DNA from: a virus
IMG/VR virus record: IMGVR_UViG_3300028045_000010
Coordinates: 1-64,000 of that record
DNA: 64,000 bases
Reading direction: 5' to 3' (one strand)
Shown here: positions 16,820-22,820 of the stretch, one piece after another
How positions within the stretch are numbered: the stretch's first letter is position 1
Layout of the letters: the number at the start of each line of letters is the position of its first letter
Notes under the pieces: generated by a model
The model's database searches: none
What the model was told of the DNA's origin: nothing
What the model saw: only the letters and a program-made list of their open reading frames with translations
Program-made: the position numbers and the translations under genes

Positions 16820-17161
16820 TCAAATTTTATCTAGAAAAGAATCTTGAAATCTACGTCCACCTCTCCTTCTACTCCTTCTACTCTTAGGTTTTTTATAAGT
16901 TTCAATTAATAACACCCTCTTATATAAATCTTCATGATAATGGAGTATACCAGCTGGCAGTTCCATTGGCTGAACAGAAACTAAATCATTTCCTATAGTA
17001 TTGGCCATCACTCGTCTTGCTACAGGAAATGTAAATGCTCCAACCTCAATGCAAAAGCTTTTCTTTTCAATAAGAAGCTCTCTCTTATATATGTTTTCAT
17101 TTTTTGGATGAACTAATTCATACCACCTAGACAATGCTTTATGTACTGACAAATCACTCAA
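16820..17161 (-). CDS. Tagged fragment of T4 gp23-type major capsid protein, 113 aa
   Basis: Starts with TTG overlapping the upstream stop (TTGA), so translation is probably coupled. Tags IYKRELLIE (24-32) and LYKRVLLIE (79-87) bracket TFPVARRVMANTIGNDLVSV followed by QPMELPAGILHY, which corresponds to the gp23 segment VRRxxPNLxAxDxxGVQPMxGPTGxIF. After the second tag comes an Arg/Lys-rich tail (KSRRSRRRGGRR). The first 20 residues are not recognised. The piece comes from a more N-terminal part of gp23 than the piece in the upstream gene, so the order is shuffled. Confidence 0.65.
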   Translation of the reverse strand: MSDLSVHKALSRWYELVHPKNENIYKRELLIEKKSFCIEVGAFTFPVARRVMANTIGNDLVSVQPMELPAGILHYHEDLYKRVLLIETYKKPKSRRSRRRGGRRFQDSFLDKI

Positions 17162-17427
17162 TTAATTATTTTTATAAGTCCTGATTTTACACATTTTTCT
17201 ATATTTTCAAAAGTCATAAAGTTATATCTATGAGAAACTGGTGGGCTGCTTGTAAACCAGGAATTATAACAACCTTCATTTTCAGGAGGGTTTACATCTT
17301 CACTATAGAAATATACCATATTCCTATTGATTTTCCATATGTAGAATTTTTTATTTAAAATATTATTATAAATTCCACTAAATGTAATAAATGGAAAATA
17401 TTCTATTATTAAATTTCTTTTACTCAT
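17158..17427 (-). CDS. Hypothetical protein with N-terminal LIIE tag, 89 aa
   Basis: Begins MSKRNLIIEYF, a version of the tag at the extreme N-terminus. The rest (NNILNKKFYIWKINRNMVYF; NEGCYNSWFTSSPPVSHRYN; FENIEKCVKSGLIKIIN) is aromatic-rich and not recognised as capsid or sheath. Its start lies within the end of the upstream gene (8-base overlap) and its stop overlaps the TTG of the next gene. This overlap pattern suggests that all four are made from one messenger. Confidence 0.5.
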   Translation of the reverse strand: MSKRNLIIEYFPFITFSGIYNNILNKKFYIWKINRNMVYFYSEDVNPPENEGCYNSWFTSSPPVSHRYNFMTFENIEKCVKSGLIKIIN

Positions 17428-17752
17428 TCTGTAAGTTTATTAAATTACCTAAGATTTCTCTATCAATTTCTTGAGCTAATTGTCTTGATAGCATATCTGT
17501 TAGTTCAGCTTCAACATCAAATGGATTAAATTTTTTTGGTACATACTTTTCAATTAATAATATTTTTTTATATACATTCTCAGGCTCTTCAGGCTCATAA
17601 CTATGAGTATAGTAGTCTAAATCTTGAGCAAGTTCAGGAGTCCAAGAACATCTTAAACGTCTAGTTTCTCCTGTTACTTGAACAGAAGTTAGTTTTAAAG
17701 AAATCTCCCTAACCTTTTCTATTAAAAGATTTCTTTTAAATACAGTATCCAT
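17420..17752 (-). CDS. Two tagged fragments of T4 gp23-type major capsid protein, 110 aa
   Basis: Tag VFKRNLLIE at residues 4-12 is followed by SVQVTGETRRLRCSWTPELA and QDLDYY; tag VYKKILLIEKY at 60-70 is followed by FDVEAELTDMLSRQLAQEID and REIL. In T4 gp23 these correspond to one continuous stretch (AKSRKLKAKYTVELAQDL then DADAELSGILANEVMVELNR), here interrupted by about 26 extra residues holding the tag. The rest of a roughly 500-residue capsid protein is absent. It is the first gene of the four-gene cluster, transcribed divergently from the gene at 17827 out of an A/T-rich spacer. Confidence 0.7.
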   Translation of the reverse strand: MDTVFKRNLLIEKVREISLKLTSVQVTGETRRLRCSWTPELAQDLDYYTHSYEPEEPENVYKKILLIEKYVPKKFNPFDVEAELTDMLSRQLAQEIDREILGNLINLQNE

Positions 17753-17826
17753 TTATGCAATATAGGAAAATAATAATAAATATAAATAACAATTTTTAAT
17801 GATATTTATATATAAATAATATTTAT

Positions 17827-18402
17827 ATGAATTCTTTAGAAATAATAGGAAATGAAATATTTAACAAATTTCCTTTCACAGATTTGCCAGAAACTAGAAA
17901 AGAGGTTGATTGGAGCAATAGAGATGTAAAAGGTTGGGGCAATATTAATGTGCCAAGCATATCTGATGGCGATGCTTCTATGACAATTTTTTCTAAAAAA
18001 GACTTAGAAGATTATATAGAAAATTTTAAAAATAAATTTTCAGAAGAGCCAATATTTTTACTAGACAATGACGCAGATTGGTTTGATAAAGTTAAAATAA
18101 CAAATAACGATTTTAATGAATGGAAGAACAATTACATTAATGCAAAAGGTGAAACTCTTAAAAAGTGGGGAACTACAAACGAAAACTTAGAAATAAGAAA
18201 AGTAGTAAGAGAAGTTATATCAGAAGCTTTTGAAGATTATGACATGTCTTTTTTAGAGAAATTAAAATTAAAACTAAAAGGAGTTTCTGAAGAAAAGTTA
18301 AAATATAATATTGAAAACGATTTACCTTGGGATTGGAAAGGTTCTAAAGAAGGTTTTTACGAAAAAATGGAGCCTAGAAGAAATAATGCTGGCTCTAACT
18401 AA
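17827..18402 (+). CDS. Hypothetical protein, 191 aa, with internal VVREVISEAF segment
   Basis: No family recognised. The first 115 residues are globular-looking and acidic (TRKEVDWSNRDVKGWGNINV; PIFLLDNDADWFDKVKI). Around residues 122-137, LEIRKVVREVISEAFED is the shared 'IRE/IKE' segment normally found at N-termini here, followed by a Lys-rich helix. So the order is domain, motif, tail. A copy of the ATATTTAT element lies at 17802 and another touches the start codon. The next gene starts twelve bases after the stop. Confidence 0.5.
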   Translation: MNSLEIIGNEIFNKFPFTDLPETRKEVDWSNRDVKGWGNINVPSISDGDASMTIFSKKDLEDYIENFKNKFSEEPIFLLDNDADWFDKVKITNNDFNEWKNNYINAKGETLKKWGTTNENLEIRKVVREVISEAFEDYDMSFLEKLKLKLKGVSEEKLKYNIENDLPWDWKGSKEGFYEKMEPRRNNAGSN

Positions 18403-18413
18403 AAAAAGTGTCT

Positions 18414-18686
18414 ATGAAAGATAAAGTTAAACGTATATTTTTACAAACATTTGCAACTCATATAGGCAGAATAATGTTTGGTGCACTATTGTCAATAGTA
18501 GGCGGTATTATGACTCCTAACGGAACTATTGGAGAGTTAATTTACAATTACGATGAGGGTGGATTTTGGAAAGTGCTGTTTTATATAGGAGTGATTTTAT
18601 TTACTGGTGAATGTCTTTTGTTTATAGCGTATGGTCTAATCATAAATCCAATCAAAAGTCTTATAAAGAAAATAAAGAATAAATAA
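18414..18686 (+). CDS. Small two-helix membrane protein, 90 aa
   Basis: I chose ATG 18414 (MKDKVKRIFLQTF) over GTG 18408. Hydrophobic segments at about 14-33 (IGRIMFGALLSIVGGIM) and 49-72 (FWKVLFYIGVILFTGECLLFIAYG, shown in parts) flank a loop with NYDEGGFW; the tail is Lys-rich. It probably sits in the inner membrane with both ends inside. Function unknown. Confidence 0.55.
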   Translation: MKDKVKRIFLQTFATHIGRIMFGALLSIVGGIMTPNGTIGELIYNYDEGGFWKVLFYIGVILFTGECLLFIAYGLIINPIKSLIKKIKNK

Positions 18687-18705
18687 TATACATTTATTTA
18701 ATATT

Positions 18706-18950
18706 TTAAAAAACACCAAAGACGAGCGTAACCCAAATTCTGTTTCAATTTCATCATTTATCTATTGGCCACTTACCCGACCCTTAGCATTGCTCACCTG
18801 CAGGTCTGTTTGTGTTGCATCCTCGGAAGTGCAAACGTGCGCTTATGAACTTAATCACTTGCCCCTCACTCCTTCCTTAAGCAAAGATGTTTGGAGTTTC
18901 CTCTCTTCCCAAATATGGGTTAGAGCGATGAATCCTCTTTCTTTGATGTT
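18706..18950 (-). ncRNA. rnpB: RNase P RNA (compact, phage-encoded)
   Basis: The minus-strand transcript has the conserved 5' element GAGAGGAAACUCC (bacterial consensus GAGGAAAGUCC) and the 3' element AUAGAUAAAUGAU, then ACAGAAUUUGGGUUA (consensus AGAUNAAUGAY...ACAGAAYYCGGCUUA). The universal P4 pairing is present as CCAAA/UUUGG. The ends pair as P1: AACAUCAAAG (18950-18941) with CUUUGGUGUU, followed by a U-run. A CUCU-CCC/GGG-AGAG hairpin fits P3, and GAUGCAACACAAACAGA fits the specificity-domain ACAGA region. At about 239 nt it is much shorter than the E. coli RNA (377 nt). Its 5' end overlaps the last codons of the HTH gene. RNase P trims the 5' ends of tRNAs; the phage has a tRNA cluster 3 kb away. 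Confidence 0.85.
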
Positions 18951-19222
18951 TTTTCTGTTAAAAGTTTTTTTTCATATCTATCATAATGACCTGCAAAAAG
19001 AAGTTCTAATTTGGCCATTTCTTCTATACTAAAATCATAACTGCCAGATAGCATGTGTTTTGATTTACTTTTTGTAAATCCTACTTTTTTAGACAAGTCT
19101 TCTGTTGTCATTTTCTTCTTGGAAAGATATGCCCTTATATTATCAGCAATATTAGCAGAGTAAATGTGAAATCTAACTTGCCAATCAGGTGCTTGATTTA
19201 ATAAGTTTCTATCTTCTTTCAT
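18920..19222 (-). CDS. HTH (Xre/Cro-type) DNA-binding protein, 100 aa
   Basis: Residues about 24-80 read as a helix-turn-helix: IADNIRAYLSKKKMTTEDLS, KKVGFTKSKSKHMLSG, then SIEEMAKLELLF, as in Xre/antitoxin-type repressors. The C-terminal tail is charged. The stop overlaps the 5' end of RNase P RNA, and four bases separate its start from the YqeY-like gene, so all three are probably on one transcript. It may act as a phage transcription regulator. Confidence 0.65.
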   Translation of the reverse strand: MKEDRNLLNQAPDWQVRFHIYSANIADNIRAYLSKKKMTTEDLSKKVGFTKSKSKHMLSGSYDFSIEEMAKLELLFAGHYDRYEKKLLTEKTSKKEDSSL

Positions 19223-19226
19223 TTCA

Positions 19227-19625
19227 TTAGTTTAGAATAGATTTAATAATTTCAGAAACAACTTTATTGTCAGCTTGACCTTTAAAGTTCTTATTAAATT
19301 CTCCCATTATTTGTCCTATGTTATTTAGCCCATTATGCATATAATTAGTTACAATTTCCTTAATTCTTTCTTCATCCATTTGTGCAGGCAAATAAGGAGC
19401 AATATATTCTAATTCTTTCTTAGACTCTTCTGTGCCTGTTTGTTTTAAAGACTTTTCCATTTTCTTTAAAATTTTTAAAACATTTTCATCAGTTGATTCT
19501 GTTCCTCTTCCCTCTTGTAATTGAATTTCTCCCCTTACAACTCCAAGAAAATTTTTTTTATCTAAATTTTTAGCCTTAAAAGCATCCATAAAATCTTTAG
19601 ATATTCTATTTTTTAAATTACTCAT
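19227..19625 (-). CDS. yqeY: GatB/YqeY-domain protein
   Basis: 132 residues, close to the usual stand-alone YqeY length. Family hallmarks: an N-terminal DFMDAFKAKN helix, LGVVRGEIQL, the middle ELEYIAPYLPAQMDEERIKE, and the tail IGQIMGEFNKNFKGQADNKV followed by VSEIIKSIL. The domain is related to the tRNA-binding tail of the GatB subunit of glutamyl/aspartyl-tRNA amidotransferase; the function of YqeY itself is unclear. Its company here, RNase P RNA and a tRNA cluster, fits a role in tRNA handling (inference). Confidence 0.85.
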   Translation of the reverse strand: MSNLKNRISKDFMDAFKAKNLDKKNFLGVVRGEIQLQEGRGTESTDENVLKILKKMEKSLKQTGTEESKKELEYIAPYLPAQMDEERIKEIVTNYMHNGLNNIGQIMGEFNKNFKGQADNKVVSEIIKSILN

Positions 19626-19706
19626 TATTATTTTTTTTCTTTAACGTAATATAATACAAAAAATTACAAATTAAATAAAAAACAAAATATTTTAATATTT
19701 ATTGTT

Positions 19707-20129
19707 ATGAATGAAATAAGACAACTAATAAGAGAAGCTTTAGATTCAAAAGAAGATAGATATGTTACAGAAGACGTTTCTTTAAGTTTGAGTTTAAACA
19801 ATATATTAGGACCAGATGATTATTTTGATGAAAGTAAAGCTTCTATAGAGTGGAGTTTATATACTGATGAAAAAAGCTATGGAATACGTACCATAAAGCC
19901 TATGATACATAAAATAATTTTAAAATCTAAAATATGGAGAGAAGACACAGAGGAGTTAGATGAGTTTGAAAAAGTGTATGATTTTGAACATGGAATTGTA
20001 GATGGAGGTATTTTCGAGGAGTTTAAGATAAACATTGAAAAAAATAATAATGCTGACTCATTTTTTCCAACAGAAATATCAATATATGAAGATTTTAATT
20101 CTATTGACATAGAATTTCAGTATCCGTAA
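19707..20129 (+). CDS. Hypothetical protein with LIREA N-terminal motif, 140 aa
   Basis: N-terminus MNEIRQLIREALDSKEDRY is the shared packaging-like motif. The remainder is acidic and beta-rich (SIEWSLYTDEKSYGIRTIKP; IHKIILKSKIW; EISIYEDFNSIDIEFQY). No family recognised. The ATATTTAT element (19695-19702) lies only a few bases before the ATG, so the messenger could be leaderless or nearly so. Confidence 0.55.
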   Translation: MNEIRQLIREALDSKEDRYVTEDVSLSLSLNNILGPDDYFDESKASIEWSLYTDEKSYGIRTIKPMIHKIILKSKIWREDTEELDEFEKVYDFEHGIVDGGIFEEFKINIEKNNNADSFFPTEISIYEDFNSIDIEFQYP

Positions 20130-20143
20130 ATAAAATTTATAAA

Positions 20144-20242
20144 ATGAAATTAGTAAAAGCCAACTATAAAGACCCCAATTCTGACCATAATGATGACGAA
20201 TGGGACGATGAAGACTGGTTTAATGAACATCCGATATTTTAA
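20144..20242 (+). CDS. Very small acidic protein, 32 aa
   Basis: ATG at 20144 after an A-rich leader (TTTATAAAATG), TAA at 20240. Asp-rich (SDHNDDEWDDEDWFNE). It sits between the 140-aa gene and a strong terminator, which is the main support. It could alternatively be non-coding leader for the terminator. Confidence 0.4.
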   Translation: MKLVKANYKDPNSDHNDDEWDDEDWFNEHPIF

Positions 20243-20280
20243 AATACGGTTAGGACCCGTTATAGTTTAGGCTATATTTG

Positions 20281-20315
20281 CCATCCAAAATTCGCTACTT
20301 TGGATGGTTTTTTTG
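20281..20315 (+). terminator. Rho-independent terminator
   Basis: Nine-bp perfect stem CCATCCAAA / TTTGGATGG, loop ATTCGCTAC, followed by seven T. It closes the plus-strand transcript with the genes at 19707 and 20144. The bases from 20316 to 20476 are an A/T-rich leader of the next gene in which I see no gene. Confidence 0.9.
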
Positions 20316-20476
20316 TTTAAAAAACTTTATATATCAACAAAAAGCACAATCTTATTAACATAAAATCAATATAAAACTTCCATATAGAGTCTGTGTAAAA
20401 GATTGTTTAAAAGTGTAAATTGTATAAATATTTTCGTCAATTATTTATTACATAAAACAATTAAAAACTAAAAATT

Positions 20477-20878
20477 ATGAAAAAATTTATTTTAACATTT
20501 GCTATTGCAACTATAGCCTTATGTGGATTCTCTCAAGATAAGGGAGTTACTCAATTAAGCGTATTACACGTATCATCATCAGATGTTACCATCAACGTTT
20601 CTTCACCTTCATTAACTTATTATTTTATAGATAATATGGGTCTTACTTTAGGTATTGCAAACTTTAATGATATCAACTTAGGTGCACGATACTATGTAAA
20701 AGACAACAATTTTGCCTATGCTGGTTATGGGACAAATTCTGAATCTTTGAATTTAGGATTAGGAAAATCTTTTGGATGGGGAGACCATATACAAATAGAG
20801 CCTAGACTTAATTTTACTGACGTTATCAGTGATGACAGAAACCTAAATTTAAGCGTTCATTTAAATATGAAATTTTAA
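20477..20878 (+). CDS. Secreted outer-membrane beta-barrel-like protein, 133 aa
   Basis: A clear Sec signal peptide, MKKFILTFAIATIALCGFSQ, with cleavage probably after the Ser or Gln before DKGV. The mature part alternates polar and aromatic residues as in porin-like beta strands (VSSPSLTYYFIDNMGLTLGI; INLGARYYVKDNNFAYAGYG; GLGKSFGWGDHIQIEPRLNF) and ends in a terminal Phe (LNLSVHLNMKF), the classical outer-membrane assembly signal. At about 113 mature residues it would form a small barrel of roughly eight strands. Secretion of such a protein by a phage could mask a receptor or aid lysis; this is inference. It lies between two terminators and has its own leader. Confidence 0.7.
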   Translation: MKKFILTFAIATIALCGFSQDKGVTQLSVLHVSSSDVTINVSSPSLTYYFIDNMGLTLGIANFNDINLGARYYVKDNNFAYAGYGTNSESLNLGLGKSFGWGDHIQIEPRLNFTDVISDDRNLNLSVHLNMKF

Positions 20879-20892
20879 TTAAATACAATTTT

Positions 20893-20930
20893 ATAAAACC
20901 ACTTAAAAATAAATTTTGGGTGGTTTTATT
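20893..20930 (+). terminator. Rho-independent terminator
   Basis: Stem AAAACCAC / GTGGTTTT with a 17-base A/T loop directly after the outer-membrane protein gene. Moderately strong. Confidence 0.7.
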
Positions 20931-20977
20931 TAAAAGTTTAATATTTATTACAAACTAACAATTAAAAATAAAAAACA

Positions 20978-21196
20978 ATGAAAAAATTTATTTCAGATTT
21001 ATTTAAAGAATCTACAGATGGAAAAACATCTTCAAAAAAGTTTTGGGGAAATGTGTTTTTAACACTATGCGGTCTAACTTATGTATTAGACGGATTTCAC
21101 TTCTATGCAGTAAGTATGGATTTATTTAACCCAACATTAATCGCAGGATGTGCCTTAATAGGATTAAGAACTGTCGGAGGAATGTTTAAAAGTTAA
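20978..21196 (+). CDS. Small membrane protein, holin candidate, 72 aa
   Basis: N-terminus KKFISDLFKESTDGKTSSKK is charged and cytoplasmic-looking; hydrophobic segments follow at about 25-42 (VFLTLCGLTYVLDGF) and 52-66 (PTLIAGCALIGLRTVGG). The protein resembles small two-helix proteins of Bacteroidota phages that are often proposed as holins, but I see no diagnostic motif. The endolysin is 8 kb away on the other strand. ATATTTAT element at 20940, 30 bases upstream of the A-rich leader. Confidence 0.5.
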   Translation: MKKFISDLFKESTDGKTSSKKFWGNVFLTLCGLTYVLDGFHFYAVSMDLFNPTLIAGCALIGLRTVGGMFKS

Positions 21197-21229
21197 TAAT
21201 TTAACACAAAACAATAAACAAAAAACAAC

Positions 21230-21451
21230 ATGGAAATTTTAAACACAGTAAAATCCTGGGTAACAGGAATCAGTCAAGTATTAGTAGCCTTAGTAGGTTT
21301 GGCAGTTTTAGCAGAAATTGCTTTCGGCCAATTCTTAGGTGAAGTAAGCGTAATTAACAACATTATTGATGTTGTATCAAGATTTGGAGAAAGAGGATTT
21401 GTAGGACTAGTAGCTCTATTTGTCGTTTTTCACTTTACTAACAAAAAGTAA
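21230..21451 (+). CDS. Small two-helix membrane protein, 73 aa
   Basis: Hydrophobic segments about 12-31 (TGISQVLVALVGLAVLAEIA) and 53-69 (GERGFVGLVALFVVFHF) with a polar loop VSVINNIIDVVSRF. It is 33 bases downstream of the previous small membrane gene, shares its style, and is followed by a terminator, so the two form a unit. A holin/antiholin-like pair is a possibility, not shown by the sequence. Confidence 0.5.
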   Translation: MEILNTVKSWVTGISQVLVALVGLAVLAEIAFGQFLGEVSVINNIIDVVSRFGERGFVGLVALFVVFHFTNKK

Positions 21452-21464
21452 TAAACAATTAAAA

Positions 21465-21500
21465 TAAAAGGAACCGTAATTATAGTTCCTTTTATTTTTT
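21465..21500 (+). terminator. Rho-independent terminator
   Basis: Stem AAAAGGAAC / GTTCCTTTT with loop CGTAATTATA, then T-rich bases. It ends the unit of two small membrane genes and lies just before the converging HNH gene. Confidence 0.8.
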
Positions 21501-21518
21501 TTATATTTTCATATAGAC

Positions 21519-22013
21519 TTATGTTACTATTCCAACATAAACATTCCAAGATTCATGAACTTTTTTAAATTTTTCAACAAAATATAAATAAGTTGGTCTA
21601 AAAGGCTCATGACTCATATTCATACCAGCTTCTTCTGGTGTCTTGTTGTCTTTTTTTGTATTACAAGAACTACAGCAACTAACTAAATTAATCCACCTAT
21701 TTTTCCCTCCTCTAGACTTAGGCATAACATGGTCAATGGTTAAATTTTCTTTATCACCACAATATATACACTTATAATCATCTCTTCTAAAAATGTTTTC
21801 TCTAGATAGATTAACTTTTCTAAAAGGAACAGAAATGTATCTTAATAACCTTATTACAGTAGGTCTTTTATAATTTTTTCTAGAAGTAACTATAGGCATT
21901 TCAGATAAGTGCTCTACTATTTCTGCCTTACCTTTAAACACTAAATTAAATCCTCTTATTAAAGTTGTAACGTTTATCGGCTGATAAGCGTTGTTCAATA
22001 CCAATACTTGCAT
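21519..22013 (-). CDS. HNH endonuclease, 164 aa
   Basis: Complete HNH domain of the IMG-type group: SRENIFRRDDYKCIYCGDKE at about 69-88, LTIDHVMPKSRGGKNRWINL, then CSSCNTKKDNKTPEEAGM. The catalytic IDHV His and downstream Asn are present, as are both CxxC zinc pairs. The N-terminus (QVLVLNNAYQPINVTT) is that of the common stand-alone bacterial and phage HNH family. Such genes are frequent next to phage tRNA clusters; role could be DNA degradation, packaging or homing. An ATATTTATA element lies 17 bases upstream of the start. Confidence 0.85.
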   Translation of the reverse strand: MQVLVLNNAYQPINVTTLIRGFNLVFKGKAEIVEHLSEMPIVTSRKNYKRPTVIRLLRYISVPFRKVNLSRENIFRRDDYKCIYCGDKENLTIDHVMPKSRGGKNRWINLVSCCSSCNTKKDNKTPEEAGMNMSHEPFRPTYLYFVEKFKKVHESWNVYVGIVT

Positions 22014-22067
22014 ACCTAATCTTTTTTATAAATATAACTTACTTTTTACTGTTTTAAAAATTTTTTG

Positions 22068-22146
22068 TTGCGATTTCAAGATTCGAACTTGACAGGGGGA
22101 TATCTCCCAAAAAGGCTCATGAGACCTTCCTTACACCATTATCGCA
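22068..22146 (-). tRNA. Atypical tRNA-like gene with CAT anticodon loop and long variable arm
   Basis: Acceptor arms TGCGAT / ATCGCA, T-arm TCAAG-TTCGAAT-CTTGA and anticodon stem AAGGT-CTCATGA-GCCTT are clear. Two things are odd: only about 12 bases lie between acceptor and anticodon stem, so no normal D-arm can form, and the variable region is long with a GGGA/TCCC hairpin although CAT is normally read by class I Met/Ile tRNAs. It may be a degenerate gene or a special RNA. The acceptor nearly equals that of the tRNA at 22242. Confidence 0.5.
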
Positions 22147-22153
22147 ATTTTAG

Positions 22154-22226
<73 letters not shown>

Positions 22227-22241
22227 ATATATTTTACACTG

Positions 22242-22315
22242 TTGCGATGGAGAGAATTGAACTCCCAGCCTCAGGGTTATGATTCCTGCGCTCTAACCAA
22301 TTGAGCTACATCGCA
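22242..22315 (-). tRNA. tRNA with CAT anticodon (Met, or Ile if lysidine-modified)
   Basis: Acceptor TGCGATG / CATCGCA, D-arm GCTCAATTGGTTAGAGC, anticodon loop ATCATAA, T-arm GGGAG-TTCAATT-CTCTC, discriminator A. The base pair next to the anticodon loop is A-C. Sequence alone does not separate elongator Met from Ile (CAU). Confidence 0.85.
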
Positions 22316-22323
22316 ATAAAGTA

Positions 22324-22409
22324 ATGCTATGTGTGGCTCCATCGGTCTCTGCTCCTTTACCGCAGATTTAAATAACTGGGGCAGACATTGTACCACATAC
22401 ATATAGCAT
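22324..22409 (-). ncRNA. Unassigned structured RNA in tRNA cluster
   Basis: An 86-nt element of tRNA size with closing stem ATGCTAT / ATAGCAT and a second stem TGTGG / CCACA inside it, then GT..CTGC / GCAG..AC and a hairpin CC-CAG / CTG-CGG with A/T loop. There is no T-loop (TTCRA) or D-arm, so it is not a normal tRNA. Strand assumed from its neighbours. It may be a tRNA relic or a separate stable RNA like T4 RNAs C and D. Confidence 0.5.
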
Positions 22410-22415
22410 CACTAG

Positions 22416-22488
22416 TGGGAATGGATGGAATCGAACCATCGACACATGGATTTTCAGTCCATTGCTCTACCAACTGAGCTACATCCCC
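22416..22488 (-). tRNA. tRNA-Phe (GAA)
   Basis: Acceptor GGGGATG / CATTCCC, D-arm GCTCAGTTGGTAGAGC, anticodon loop CTGAAAA in stem ATGGA/TCCAT, T-arm GATGG-TTCGATT-CCATC, discriminator A. It is the cognate substrate of the phage PheRS at 1-813. Confidence 0.95.
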
Positions 22489-22493
22489 ATTTG

Positions 22494-22580
22494 TAGGAGT
22501 AGAGGGATTCGAACCCACGTTAACCAATAAAGGCCTCTTGCATGTAAAACAAGCGCTCTAACCAACTGAGCTATACTCCT
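22494..22580 (-). tRNA. tRNA-Val (TAC) with unusually long variable region
   Basis: Acceptor AGGAGTA / TACTCCT, D-arm GCTCAGTTGGTTAGAGC, anticodon loop TTTACAT in stem CTTGT/GCAAG, T-loop TTCGAAT, discriminator A. The variable region has about 18 bases (with a weak GGCC/GGTT pairing) instead of the usual 5 for Val, as if about 13 bases were inserted. One T-stem pair is T-T. Confidence 0.85.
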
Positions 22581-22584
22581 ATTG

Positions 22585-22657
22585 CGCTCCCTCTTGGATT
22601 TGAACCAAGGACCCCTCGCTTAACAGGCGAACGCTCTAACCACTGAGCTAAAGAAGC
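22585..22657 (-). tRNA. tRNA-Asn (GTT)
   Basis: Acceptor GCTTCTT / AGGGAGC with two or three G-T pairs, D-arm GCTCAGTGGTTAGAGC, anticodon loop CTGTTAA in stem TCGC/GCGA, T-arm CTTGG-TTCAAAT-CCAAG, discriminator G as expected for Asn. Confidence 0.93.
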
Positions 22658-22661
22658 ATGG

Positions 22662-22733
22662 CGGACGGTGGGGGATTTGAACCCCGACCTTTTGCGTGAC
22701 AGGCAAATATGCAACCATTACACCACACCATCC
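22662..22733 (-). tRNA. tRNA-Asp (GTC)
   Basis: Acceptor GGATGGT / ACCGTCC, short D-arm with TGTAATGGTTGCA, anticodon loop CTGTCAC in stem TTTGC/GCAAA, T-arm CGGGG-TTCAAAT-CCCCC, discriminator G as expected for Asp. Confidence 0.93.
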
Positions 22734-22740
22734 ATAATTG

Positions 22741-22815
22741 GGTAGGAAATGAGATTCGAACTCACGACCCTCGACACCACAAATCGATGCTCTAACCAAC
22801 TGAGCTATTCCTACC
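22741..22815 (-). tRNA. tRNA-His (GTG)
   Basis: Acceptor GTAGGAA / TTCCTAC with the extra G at -1 opposite C73, the identity feature of tRNA-His. D-arm GCTCAGTTGGTTAGAGC, anticodon loop TTGTGGT in stem TCGAT/GTCGA, T-arm GTGAG-TTCGAAT-CTCAT. Confidence 0.93.
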
Positions 22816-22820
22816 ATATA

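Larger units (their letters stand above)
16741..17743 (-). repeat. Dispersed coding repeat (YKRxLLIE tag), six copies
   Basis: Six in-frame copies of about 27 bases, at 17717-17743, 17549-17575, 17401-17421, 17066-17092, 16901-16927 and 16741-16767. Consensus peptide: [VIL][YF]K[RK]xLLIE. At DNA level the shared core is TATATAAxAGxxxxTTATTAATTGA with many changes, so selection seems to act on the peptide. Centre-to-centre spacings are about 168, 151, 332 (2 x 166), 165 and 160 bases. Confidence 0.75.

Noticed and set aside
16540-17752. A simple frameshifted capsid pseudogene
   Set aside because: Pieces come from two different virion proteins, are in shuffled order, and each has open frame, tag and normal start/stop overlaps.
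18790-19032. Plus-strand open frame of 80 codons over the RNase P RNA
   Set aside because: It lies on the opposite strand of a conserved RNA and has no family or leader.
22324-22409. tRNA or tmRNA
   Set aside because: No T-loop, D-arm or tag-reading frame can be found in either strand.
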